Part shown: piece after piece, positions 1 to 8,259 of the stretch
Position numbering within the stretch: position 1 is the stretch's first letter
How the letters are laid out: each line of letters begins with the position of its first letter
NCBI GenBank assembly: GCA_030682835.1
Contig: JAUXNG010000053.1
Span: forward strand, 1-33,178
Origin: Hydrogenophaga sp.
Lineage (GTDB): Bacteria; Pseudomonadota; Gammaproteobacteria; Burkholderiales; Burkholderiaceae_C
Direction: 5' to 3'
DNA length: 33,178 bases
Program-made: the position numbers and the translations under genes
The notes under the pieces: model-generated
What the model saw: only the letters and a program-made list of their open reading frames with translations
The model's database searches: none
Told to the model about the DNA's origin: nothing

Positions 1-1
1 C

Positions 2-922
<921 letters not shown>

Positions 923-971
923 CCGCTTTTGCTGAAGGGCCTCTGGGTGCCGGACGGAATGGAGCCCTGGC

Positions 972-1907
972 TCAGATCGGTTCTCCAGGCATGCTGTCCC
1001 AAGGGTTGTCGGTCTCTCCGATGAGTCGTGCGACAACCTTGGCCGCGGGACTGAGCTGACCCTGTTTGGGCAGAGCCAGCGTGACATAGCGGCGAAGGTT
1101 CGGGCTGACGATACGCGCAGCTTGGAGCCCGCCTGCGCGCATTTCTTCCGCGACCGAGAAGGGTCCCAGCACAGAGTAAAGCCCAGGTGAATGGACGACC
1201 AATTCCTTCTGCAAGCGCAGAGAATCGGCCTCCACCTCAGCCTGCAGTGCGAAGCCTTTACTGCGCGCGGTTTCGTCCAGCACCGCACGCCAGTGGGATG
1301 GGCGGCGCGGCAACACCAGCCGCAGGCCGTCCAATTGCATAAAGTCGACCGTGTCCTCCTGGGTGAGCCGGTCGCCTGGCATCGACACCAGGTAGGTACC
1401 GGCGGTGGCCAGCAACTTTTCGTCGGCGCCGGTGGGTTTCCGGAAGCGAAACAGCACCGCCATGTCAACACTGCCAGTGTCCAGCAGCGTATCGAGCTCG
1501 CCACCTTGGCCCTCTCGGATGTTCAGCCGAATCAGCGGGTACTCGGCTTGCAGGCGCCGGTAGAGCCGGGTAAGCAGCGGGTGTGCGGCCGAGGGCAGGA
1601 TGGCCAGTCGCACCTCGCCCATGGGCAGACCGGCGTCAGCGCGGATATCGGCCAGCAACTGGTCGGTGTCGCGTACCCAGCCGCGCACCCGGGTCTGGAC
1701 CCGCTGCCCCAGTTCGGTCAGCGCCACGCCGCGCCCAGTGCGGCGGAACAGAGGTCCTCCGCATGCCGCTTCCAGTTCCCCGATCTGACGGCTGATGTGC
1801 GATTGCACGGTGTGGCGCTGTGCCGCGGTCCTGGTGAAGCTGCCGAGTTCAGCCACCTCCAGAAACAGCCGGAAATCGTTGGGATTGACGGGACGGCGTG
1901 CACTCAT
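972..1907 (-). CDS. LysR-family transcriptional regulator, divergent to the FAH/hyuAB operon
   Basis: 311-residue LTTR, the usual family length. The N-terminal winged helix-turn-helix spans about residues 10-68 (NDFRLFLEVAELGSFTRTAA, then SHISRQIGELE and GPLFRRTGRG); the rest is the periplasmic-binding-protein-like effector domain. The ATG at 1905-1907 places the HTH at the normal distance from the N terminus. The gene is transcribed away from the FAH-hyuA-hyuB operon across a 123-bp gap holding two perfect palindromes, the textbook layout for an LTTR that represses itself and activates its divergent neighbour in response to a substrate or intermediate. The effector cannot be read from the sequence. 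Family call is secure; target assignment is inferred from position. Confidence 0.93.
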   Translation of the reverse strand: MSARRPVNPNDFRLFLEVAELGSFTRTAAQRHTVQSHISRQIGELEAACGGPLFRRTGRGVALTELGQRVQTRVRGWVRDTDQLLADIRADAGLPMGEVRLAILPSAAHPLLTRLYRRLQAEYPLIRLNIREGQGGELDTLLDTGSVDMAVLFRFRKPTGADEKLLATAGTYLVSMPGDRLTQEDTVDFMQLDGLRLVLPRRPSHWRAVLDETARSKGFALQAEVEADSLRLQKELVVHSPGLYSVLGPFSVAEEMRAGGLQAARIVSPNLRRYVTLALPKQGQLSPAAKVVARLIGETDNPWDSMPGEPI

Positions 1908-1922
1908 TGATATGCCTTTTAA

Positions 1923-1939
1923 GAGATTTCTGAAATCTC
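1923..1939. promoter_or_regulatory. 17-bp perfect palindrome in the lysR/FAH divergent promoter
   Basis: GAGATTT-CTG-AAATCTC: two perfect 7-base arms around three bases, centred 24 bp upstream of the lysR start codon. Position suggests an operator where the LysR protein represses its own gene. It lacks the exact T-N11-A symmetry of the neighbouring palindrome, so a different regulator cannot be excluded. Confidence 0.55.
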
Positions 1940-1943
1940 AGAT

Positions 1944-1956
1944 TGCATTCTATGCA
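1944..1956. promoter_or_regulatory. LTTR box (T-N11-A) in the lysR/FAH divergent promoter
   Basis: TGCAT-TCT-ATGCA is a perfect 5-3-5 inverted repeat and fits the classic LysR-type T-N11-A recognition motif exactly. Its centre lies about 80 bp upstream of the FAH start codon, where an LTTR recruitment site would be expected. A further half-related pair (ATGC at 1952, GCAT at 1961) overlaps its right arm. Operator function is inferred. Confidence 0.6.
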
Positions 1957-2030
1957 GATGGCATCCCCATACCTAGACTTCAGCCATCCCTTTCCTCGCT
2001 GTCAGCGGCGATTCCTCGGAGACATTGAAC

Positions 2031-2888
2031 ATGAAGCTCGCCAGTTTTGAAGCCACAGGCCACGCCACTTACGGCGTCGTCGATACCCTCGGTCTGTACC
2101 GTCCCGTGTCGGCCGCGTTCCAGCAGGCCTATCCAGACCTGAAGTCGGTGATCGTTGCCGGTGCGCTGCCTGCCCTGCAGGCCGCGGCGATCGGTCCAGG
2201 TCTGCCTGAGGATGCTGTGCGTTTGTTGCCCGTAATCCCCAACCCCGGCAAGCTGATCTGCGTGGGCCTGAACTACAAGAGCCACGTGGCCGAAACCAAG
2301 CGGGCCGACAGCGAGTACCCCTCGTTGTTCCTGCGCTTCAACGACAGCCTGGCCGCGCACGGCGACGAGGTGTTGCGCCCCGCGTTTTCGGAGCGCTTCG
2401 ACTGGGAAGGTGAACTCGCTTTCGTGATCGGCAAGGGCGGGCGCCACATCGCCAAAGAGAACGCTTTCGACCACATCGCGGGCTACGCCTGTTTCAACGA
2501 CGTGAGCGTGCGCGACTGGCAGAAGCACACCCACCAGTTCACGCCGGGCAAGAACTTCCCTGGCACGGCGCCGTTCGGTCCGGTGCTGGTGACGCGCGAC
2601 GAGGTGCCCGACGTGACCGCGCTGACGCTGGAAACCCGCGTCAATGGCCAGGTGGTGCAGCACGCTAGCGTGGGTGACCTGATCTTCGACATCCCGACCA
2701 TCGTGGCTTACGTTTCGCGCTTCACGCCGCTGTCGCCTGGGGACGTGATCGCCACCGGCACCCCCGGCGGCGTCGGCGACCGCCGTGAGCCACCGCTGTA
2801 CATGAAAGAGGGTGACGTGGCCGAGGTGGAGATCACCGGCCTGGGCGTGCTACGCAACCGCATCGGCACCGACCACTCTGCCGCCTGA
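2031..2888 (+). CDS. Fumarylacetoacetate hydrolase (FAH) family protein
   Basis: 285-residue metal-dependent enzyme of the FAH superfamily, whose members hydrolyse or decarboxylate 2-keto or beta-keto acids (fumarylpyruvate, acylpyruvates, oxaloacetate, 2-oxohept-3-enedioate). The substrate here is unknown. The variable N-terminal domain covers about residues 1-70. The catalytic domain begins at ICVGLNYKSHVAE (76-88) and carries the expected metal ligands E126 and E128 (DWEGELAFVIG) and D157 (FNDVSVRDWQ), then GTPGGVGDRREPP near the C terminus. ATG 2031 is chosen because CGGAGA (2018-2023) sits 7 bases upstream; a TTG at 2025 is an in-frame alternative. It is first in the operon, 27 bp before hyuA, which suggests it acts on a product or substrate of the HyuAB enzyme. 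Confidence 0.92.
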   Translation: MKLASFEATGHATYGVVDTLGLYRPVSAAFQQAYPDLKSVIVAGALPALQAAAIGPGLPEDAVRLLPVIPNPGKLICVGLNYKSHVAETKRADSEYPSLFLRFNDSLAAHGDEVLRPAFSERFDWEGELAFVIGKGGRHIAKENAFDHIAGYACFNDVSVRDWQKHTHQFTPGKNFPGTAPFGPVLVTRDEVPDVTALTLETRVNGQVVQHASVGDLIFDIPTIVAYVSRFTPLSPGDVIATGTPGGVGDRREPPLYMKEGDVAEVEITGLGVLRNRIGTDHSAA

Positions 2889-2915
2889 ACCGCCCGCCTC
2901 ACACAGACCACACCC

Positions 2916-4994
2916 ATGAGCAACCAACCCCAACTGCGCGTCGCCGTCGACATCGGCGGCACCTTCACCGACATGGCGGCTTTTGACGAAGCCACCGGCC
3001 AACTGCTGTTTGGCAAGGCCTTGTCAACCCACGGCCAGCTGGTCAATGGCATCCAGGCCACGCTGGACAGTGCCGACATCGACCTGAAAGACGGCAACCT
3101 GTTCCTGCACGGTTCCACCATCGCGATCAACACCCTGCTCGAGCGCAACGGTGCCAACACCGCGCTGCTGATCACCGAAGGGTTTCGCGACATCTACGAG
3201 ATCGGCCGTGTCAACCGCCCCGACGCCTACAACCTGTTCTTCAACAAGCACCAGCCGCTGGTGAAGCGTTCGCTGCGCTTCGAGGTGTCCGAACGCCTGC
3301 GCGCCGATGGCACGACTCACAAGCCGCTCGACGAAGCGGCCGTGCGGGAACTGGCCAAAGAACTGCGCAGCCAGAACATCGAAGCGGTGGCCGTGCTGCT
3401 GCTGCATTCCTACCGCAACCCGACGCACGAGCAGCGCGTGAAACAGATCCTGCAGGAAGAACTGCCCGGCGCTTTCATCTGTGCTTCTCACGAGCTGAGC
3501 CAGGAATACCGCGAGTTCGAACGCGTCTCCACCGCCGTGGCCAATGCCTACGTGGGACCGCGCGTCTCGGCCTACCTGGGCGAGCTGGAGCAGCATCTGA
3601 GCACGCAAGGCTTCAAGGGCGACTTCTATGTGGTCCAGTCCACCGGCGGCCTGTTCCCCAGCGCCCATGCAAGGCGCGACTGCGTGCGCATGCTCGAGTC
3701 CGGCCCGGCCGCTGGCGTGATCGGTGCACAGGCCATCTGCGCCCAGCTCGGCATGGGCGATGCCATTGCGTTCGACATGGGTGGCACCACGGCCAAGGCC
3801 GGTGTGATCAGTGAAGGCCGTCCGCTCACGACCGGCTCGGCACTCATCGGCGGTTACGAGCGCGCGCTGCCCATCCAGATCCCGATGATGGACATCCACG
3901 AGGTGGGCACCGGCGGTGGCTCCATCGCTCGCATCGAGACCGGTCACGCGTTGCGTGTGGGTCCGCAGAGCGCGGGCTCCATTCCTGGCCCGGTGGCCTA
4001 CGGCCGTGGCGGTACCGAGCCTACGGTGACCGATGCCAACCTGCTGCTCGGTCGCCTCGACGCGGAGCATTTTCTGGGCGGCGAGCTCAAACTCGATCTG
4101 GCGGGTTGCCAGCGCCAGATGCAGGAGCGTATTGCCGGCCCGCTGGGCCTGGAGCCCACGCAGGCCGCCGACGGCATCCTGCGCATCGCGGTGACGCAGA
4201 TGTCACATGCCGTGAAAGCCGTGACCACCGAGCGCGGCCTGGACGCCGGCAGCTTCACCATGGTGGTGTACGGCGGCGCTGGCCCCCTGCACGCATCGGC
4301 CATCGCCCGCGAACTCGGGATCCGCAAGGTGCTGATCCCTTATGCGCCGGGCTACTTCTCTGCCTACGGCATGCTGTTCTCCGACCGCCGCTACGACTAC
4401 GTGCGCTCGGTGTTCCGCAAGCTCGACGAGGTGTCGTTCGACGAGATCGAAGCGCTCTACCAGTCGATGGAAGACGAGGGCCGCGCCGCGCTCACGCAGT
4501 CGGGCACCAAGGCCGAAGACGTGGTGATCGAGCGCGCAGCCGATATGCGCTACGTGGGGCAGGAACACGCCGTCACGGTGGACCTCCCCGGGGCGTTCTT
4601 CGTGGACAAGGACCGGTCGGCCATCAAGCGCCAGTTCGACGACCTGCACAAGGTGCGTTACGGCACGTCGGCACCGAAGGAACCTGCCGATCTCGTGAGC
4701 CTGCGCGTGACGGTGCTGGGCACCATGAAGAAGCCGCCGAAGCACAGCGTGGCCACCGGAACCGCCGCACCCGACGCGCACGCGGTGCGGGCCGTCAAGC
4801 CGGTGTACTTCCGGTCCAGCGGCTGGGCCGACACCCCCGTCTACACCCGCGAAAGGCTGCTGGCGGGGAACGCCATCGATGGGCCTGCCCTGATCGAAGA
4901 ACACGCCTCGACCACTGTGGTGCAGCCGGGCGACTCGCTGCGTGTGGACGAACTCGGCAACCTGCAAATCACCATCGGAGATGACCGCTCATGA
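2916..4994 (+). CDS. hyuA: Hydantoinase/oxoprolinase family protein, subunit A (HyuA-like)
   Basis: 692-residue subunit with the ASKHA ATPase fold shared by N-methylhydantoinase A, 5-oxoprolinase and the beta-type subunits of acetone and acetophenone carboxylases. It is expected to bind ATP and phosphorylate the substrate carbonyl. Visible nucleotide motifs are phosphate-1 VAVDIGGTFTD (residues 9-19), phosphate-2 DMGGTTAKAG (from D287) and the adenosine motif VYGGAGPLHASAIAREL near 450. HLHGSTIAINTLLERNG and GGYERALPIQIPMMDIHEVG are also typical. No clear Shine-Dalgarno precedes the ATG. The stop overlaps the hyuB start (ATGA at 4991), so the two are translationally coupled. Hydrolysis versus carboxylation cannot be told from sequence; the lone A and B subunits with a small third protein leave both open. 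Confidence 0.93.
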   Translation: MSNQPQLRVAVDIGGTFTDMAAFDEATGQLLFGKALSTHGQLVNGIQATLDSADIDLKDGNLFLHGSTIAINTLLERNGANTALLITEGFRDIYEIGRVNRPDAYNLFFNKHQPLVKRSLRFEVSERLRADGTTHKPLDEAAVRELAKELRSQNIEAVAVLLLHSYRNPTHEQRVKQILQEELPGAFICASHELSQEYREFERVSTAVANAYVGPRVSAYLGELEQHLSTQGFKGDFYVVQSTGGLFPSAHARRDCVRMLESGPAAGVIGAQAICAQLGMGDAIAFDMGGTTAKAGVISEGRPLTTGSALIGGYERALPIQIPMMDIHEVGTGGGSIARIETGHALRVGPQSAGSIPGPVAYGRGGTEPTVTDANLLLGRLDAEHFLGGELKLDLAGCQRQMQERIAGPLGLEPTQAADGILRIAVTQMSHAVKAVTTERGLDAGSFTMVVYGGAGPLHASAIARELGIRKVLIPYAPGYFSAYGMLFSDRRYDYVRSVFRKLDEVSFDEIEALYQSMEDEGRAALTQSGTKAEDVVIERAADMRYVGQEHAVTVDLPGAFFVDKDRSAIKRQFDDLHKVRYGTSAPKEPADLVSLRVTVLGTMKKPPKHSVATGTAAPDAHAVRAVKPVYFRSSGWADTPVYTRERLLAGNAIDGPALIEEHASTTVVQPGDSLRVDELGNLQITIGDDRS

Positions 4995-6775
4995 ACACGC
5001 GAGACCTGCAACACCCGGCCGTCGATGCGGTCACCGTCGAAATCATCCGCAACGGCCTCTACGCCGTGACGGAGGAGATGAAGACCAACCTCACGCGCAC
5101 GGCCTACAACCTCATCATCTACGAGGCGCTGGACTTCACGGTCGGCCTGTTCACCAAGGAAGGTGACACAGTCTCCATCGGCCTGGGCCTGCCGATGTTC
5201 ATTCGCGGCATGTCCGAAACCGTCAAGGCGAAGATCAGGCACTTCGGCTACGAGAACATCCTGCCCGGCGACATCCTCGTCACCAACGACGCCTACACGA
5301 CCGGCAGCCACCTGAACCACTTCACGTTCACGATGCCGATCTTTCACGAGGGTCGTCTCGAAGGTTTCACCTGCTGCATGGCGCACTGGCTGGACGTGGG
5401 CGGCACGCTGGGCAACGTGACGACCGACATCTTCAGCGAAGGCATCCAGATCCCGATCCTGAAGTACCAGCGCGAAGGCGTGGTGAACCAGGACCTGATC
5501 GACATCATCGCCATGAACGTGCGTCTGGCCGAGCGTGCCCTAGGCGACCTGCGCGCGCAGATCACCGCCATCACCACCGGCGAGCGCCGCTACGTGGAGC
5601 TGCTGCAGCGCTACGGCGCCGACGCGGTGAACGCGTCGATCTGCCAGATCATGGATTCGAGCGAGGCCGTGGCGCGCAAGAACACGCTGTCGATTCCCGA
5701 TGGCGTGTACGAAGCCGAGTCCTACATGGACGACGACGGCCTTGACATCGGCAAGCGCATCCCGATCCGGGTCAAGGTGACGGTGACGGGCGACGAGATG
5801 ACGGTGGACCTGTCGGATGTGAGCAAGCAGGTGCGCGGCTTCTACAACTCGGGCTTCACCACCGGCATCGCCTGCGCGCAGGTGGCCTACAAGTGCCTGA
5901 CGACGCCGACCGACTACCCCGTCAACGACGGCAGCTTCCGTTCGCTCAAGGTCATCATGCCCATGGGCACCGTGATCAGCGCCGAGCGCCCGTATCCGAT
6001 GCGGGTGTGGATGACCTTCCCCATGACGGTGATCGACACCATCTTCAAGGCGTTGGCGCCGGCCATTCCGCACCGGTCGATTGCCGGCCACCACGCCGAC
6101 CTGGTGTTTCCCAATATCCACGGCATCAGCCCGGAAGATGGCCGCCTGTTCATCGTGGGCATCGGCCCGCTGGGCGGCGGCTGGGGTGCCAAGAGCACCG
6201 AAGACGGGGTGTCGGTCACGGTCTGCATCAACGACGGCGATACCCACAACAGCCCCACTGAGCAGCTCGAAGCCAAGTACCCGGTGCTCGTCGAGAAGTA
6301 CGAAATCCGAAAAGACAGCGCCGGTGCCGGTCGTTATCGCGGGGGACTGGGGGCCGAGATGGTGGTGCAGGCGCTGAGCCCCTTCACCGTGACCACCCGC
6401 ATTGACCGCGTGCACTGCAAGCCCTGGGGTCTGGACGGAGGAGGAGACGCCATGGGCAACGGTCTGGCGGTGCGCCACAAGGGCGAGTGGAAGACCGGCC
6501 ACCTGAACGCCAAGATATTCAACGTGCGGCTGGAGCGAGGTGACGCCTACAAGATGCTCTCGGGCGGTGGTGGTGGCTTCGGCAACCCGATGGACCGCGA
6601 ACTCGACAAAGTGGCCGAGGATGTGCGCGAAGGCTATGTGAGCGCGCAAGTGGCGCGCGAAGTCTACAAGGTGGCGCTTGATGGCCATGGCCAGGTAGAC
6701 CACCCCGCCACGCAAGCCCTGCGCAGTGGCAAGGCAGCCGCGGTGGTGGAAGACGTGGCCTGGGACGGTCAGTGA
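4991..6775 (+). CDS. hyuB: Hydantoinase/oxoprolinase family protein, subunit B (HyuB-like)
   Basis: 594-residue partner of HyuA, family COG0146, which holds the metal site in the relatives of known structure (acetone and acetophenone carboxylases). EIIRNGLYAVTEEMKTNL near the N terminus is characteristic. The putative metal region is NDAYTTGSHLNH (D100, H107, H110) followed by HWLDVGG (H132, D135). The common family form is H-L-P-D; here it is H-L-N-H, marking a separate branch. The C-terminal GGGGGFGNPMDRE segment is the conserved end of the family. ATG 4991 overlaps the hyuA stop and the TGA overlaps the GTG start of the next gene (GTGA at 6772). Family is certain; substrate is not. Confidence 0.93.
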   Translation: MNTRDLQHPAVDAVTVEIIRNGLYAVTEEMKTNLTRTAYNLIIYEALDFTVGLFTKEGDTVSIGLGLPMFIRGMSETVKAKIRHFGYENILPGDILVTNDAYTTGSHLNHFTFTMPIFHEGRLEGFTCCMAHWLDVGGTLGNVTTDIFSEGIQIPILKYQREGVVNQDLIDIIAMNVRLAERALGDLRAQITAITTGERRYVELLQRYGADAVNASICQIMDSSEAVARKNTLSIPDGVYEAESYMDDDGLDIGKRIPIRVKVTVTGDEMTVDLSDVSKQVRGFYNSGFTTGIACAQVAYKCLTTPTDYPVNDGSFRSLKVIMPMGTVISAERPYPMRVWMTFPMTVIDTIFKALAPAIPHRSIAGHHADLVFPNIHGISPEDGRLFIVGIGPLGGGWGAKSTEDGVSVTVCINDGDTHNSPTEQLEAKYPVLVEKYEIRKDSAGAGRYRGGLGAEMVVQALSPFTVTTRIDRVHCKPWGLDGGGDAMGNGLAVRHKGEWKTGHLNAKIFNVRLERGDAYKMLSGGGGGFGNPMDRELDKVAEDVREGYVSAQVAREVYKVALDGHGQVDHPATQALRSGKAAAVVEDVAWDGQ

Positions 6776-7140
6776 GCGCCGTCGTGGTCGATCCCCGCGC
6801 CGAACGCCTGGCCAACCTGTGGAGCCGGCTCTCGGCCCAGCATGTCACGCTGGGCGCTGGCTGCGGATGCATGACGGGTGGCGTGAGCGTGTCGCTGGAA
6901 GACTTCGAGCTCGACATCGCCGACTACCTGTGGGCCGAGGGCGAGCGACTGGGCCAGACCGAGGTGGTGGCCTGGCTGCTCCAGCCGGGCCCCATCGAAC
7001 AGCAGGTCAAACCGGTGATGAGCCTGCTGACCCGCCTGGAAGAGGGCGAGGTCGACGAGGCGGTGGCCGACTGGCTGCTGACGCGGCTTGCGCGCACGCT
7101 CGACTCGTTTGCCAAGCTACACGGCCCTTCCAGCATCTGA
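6772..7140 (+). CDS. Uncharacterised 122-residue protein, translationally coupled to hyuB
   Basis: I do not recognise this protein. It is 122 residues, begins at GTG 6772 inside the hyuB stop (GTGA), and ends 10 bases before cobW, so it is almost surely translated with both. No signal peptide or membrane segment is visible. The N-terminal third has a distinctive GAGCGCMTGG loop (C31, C33) that could bind a metal or be redox-active; the remainder (about 45-118) is predicted helical and acidic (SLEDFELDIADYLWAEGE, RLEEGEVDEAVADWLLTRL). Known ATP-dependent ketone carboxylases pair HyuA/HyuB-type subunits with a small third subunit, so a structural gamma-like subunit or assembly factor is a reasonable inference, without visible homology to support it. 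The coding call rests on overlap, codon use and operon position. Confidence 0.8.
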   Translation: MSAVVVDPRAERLANLWSRLSAQHVTLGAGCGCMTGGVSVSLEDFELDIADYLWAEGERLGQTEVVAWLLQPGPIEQQVKPVMSLLTRLEEGEVDEAVADWLLTRLARTLDSFAKLHGPSSI

Positions 7141-7150
7141 GCGTCGTCAC

Positions 7151-8239
7151 ATGGCCTTCATCCTTCCCCGCACTGACGCCAGCGACAACACCGGTCCGGT
7201 TGCGCGCATCCCCATCACCGTGCTCACCGGTTTCCTGGGCAGCGGCAAGACCACGTTGCTCAACCGGCTGCTTCGCCAGCCCGACATGCACGGCACAGCC
7301 GTGGTCATCAACGAGTTCGGCTCGGTGGGGCTGGACCACGACCTGGTCGACCACACCCAGGAAAACATGGTGCTGCTGGCCAACGGCTGCATCTGCTGCA
7401 CGGTGCGGGGCGACCTGGTGGAGGCCTTCGAGCGCCTGGCCCAGAGCCCAGAGGCTCAGCGTGGCGAACTGCGCCATGTGGTGGTGGAGACGACCGGCCT
7501 GGCCGACCCGGCACCCATTCTGCACACGCTCATGGGCGATCCGCGGCTGGCTCGCCACTGGCGGCTGGCTGGCGTGGCCTGCACGGTGGACGCCTTCAAC
7601 GCCATGGCCACGCTGGACCAGCACCCCGAAGCCGTGAAGCAGGCTGCCGTGGCCGACCGCCTGCTGCTGACGAAGACCGACTTGGTGCCGCCCGAACAAT
7701 GGGCTCCTGTATGCGACCGGCTGCGCACCATCAACCCGCTAGCGGCCCTGACCACCGAGTCCGACGGCGCCCTGGAGGCGCTGCTTGCGCTTCTGGACCG
7801 GCCCACCGCGCCGCTGGTTCCCTTGTCGAGCGAACCGGAGGCCAAGCGCTCGTTCTTCTTTCCGGTAAGCGCACCGGGTCAGCACGACCCGAACCGCCAC
7901 GATGACCACATACGCTCCCATGTGATCGTGCGCGAAGAGCCGATTTCGAGGGAAGGCTTCATGGCCTGGCTGGACATGATCGCTGCCATGCGCGGCGACG
8001 ACCTGCTGCGCGTCAAGGGCATCGTGCAGCTGGCCGACGACCCGGAGCATCCGATGGTGATCCACGGCGTGCAGCACCTGTTTCACCCGCCCGAAACATT
8101 GCCACGCTGGCCCAGTGATGACCGGCGTACCCGCATCGTTTTCATTACCCGAGACATTGATGCCGAGGACATTGAGGCGACGCTTCGCATCTTTGAGAGA
8201 CGCCGCGTACGCGGCACCCATCGTTCCCCACCTGTTTGA
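7151..8239 (+). CDS. COG0523 (CobW/ZNG-type) GTPase, putative metallochaperone
   Basis: 362-residue G3E-family P-loop GTPase. Walker A GFLGSGKTT is at 27-35, the hallmark metal-binding CxCC (C80, C82, C83) follows at the usual site, ETTGLADP at 113-120 is the Walker B/switch region, and TKTD (174-177) is the guanine-specificity motif. A histidine-rich stretch with H245, H250, H253 and H257 leads into the C-terminal CobW_C domain. Such proteins use GTP hydrolysis to deliver Zn, Co, Mn or Fe to client enzymes. Placement directly after hyuAB and the small protein suggests that one of these is the client. ATG 7151 leaves about 20 residues before the first beta strand; the open frame continues upstream to 7088 but would overlap the previous gene. 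It ends 20 bp before the receptor gene. Confidence 0.92.
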   Translation: MAFILPRTDASDNTGPVARIPITVLTGFLGSGKTTLLNRLLRQPDMHGTAVVINEFGSVGLDHDLVDHTQENMVLLANGCICCTVRGDLVEAFERLAQSPEAQRGELRHVVVETTGLADPAPILHTLMGDPRLARHWRLAGVACTVDAFNAMATLDQHPEAVKQAAVADRLLLTKTDLVPPEQWAPVCDRLRTINPLAALTTESDGALEALLALLDRPTAPLVPLSSEPEAKRSFFFPVSAPGQHDPNRHDDHIRSHVIVREEPISREGFMAWLDMIAAMRGDDLLRVKGIVQLADDPEHPMVIHGVQHLFHPPETLPRWPSDDRRTRIVFITRDIDAEDIEATLRIFERRRVRGTHRSPPV

Positions 8240-8259
8240 AAGTCAAAGGAGACAAAACC

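Noticed and set aside
3024..4070. 348-codon minus-strand open frame inside hyuA
   Set aside because: No recognisable protein; hyuA nucleotide-binding motifs occupy the same bases in frame.
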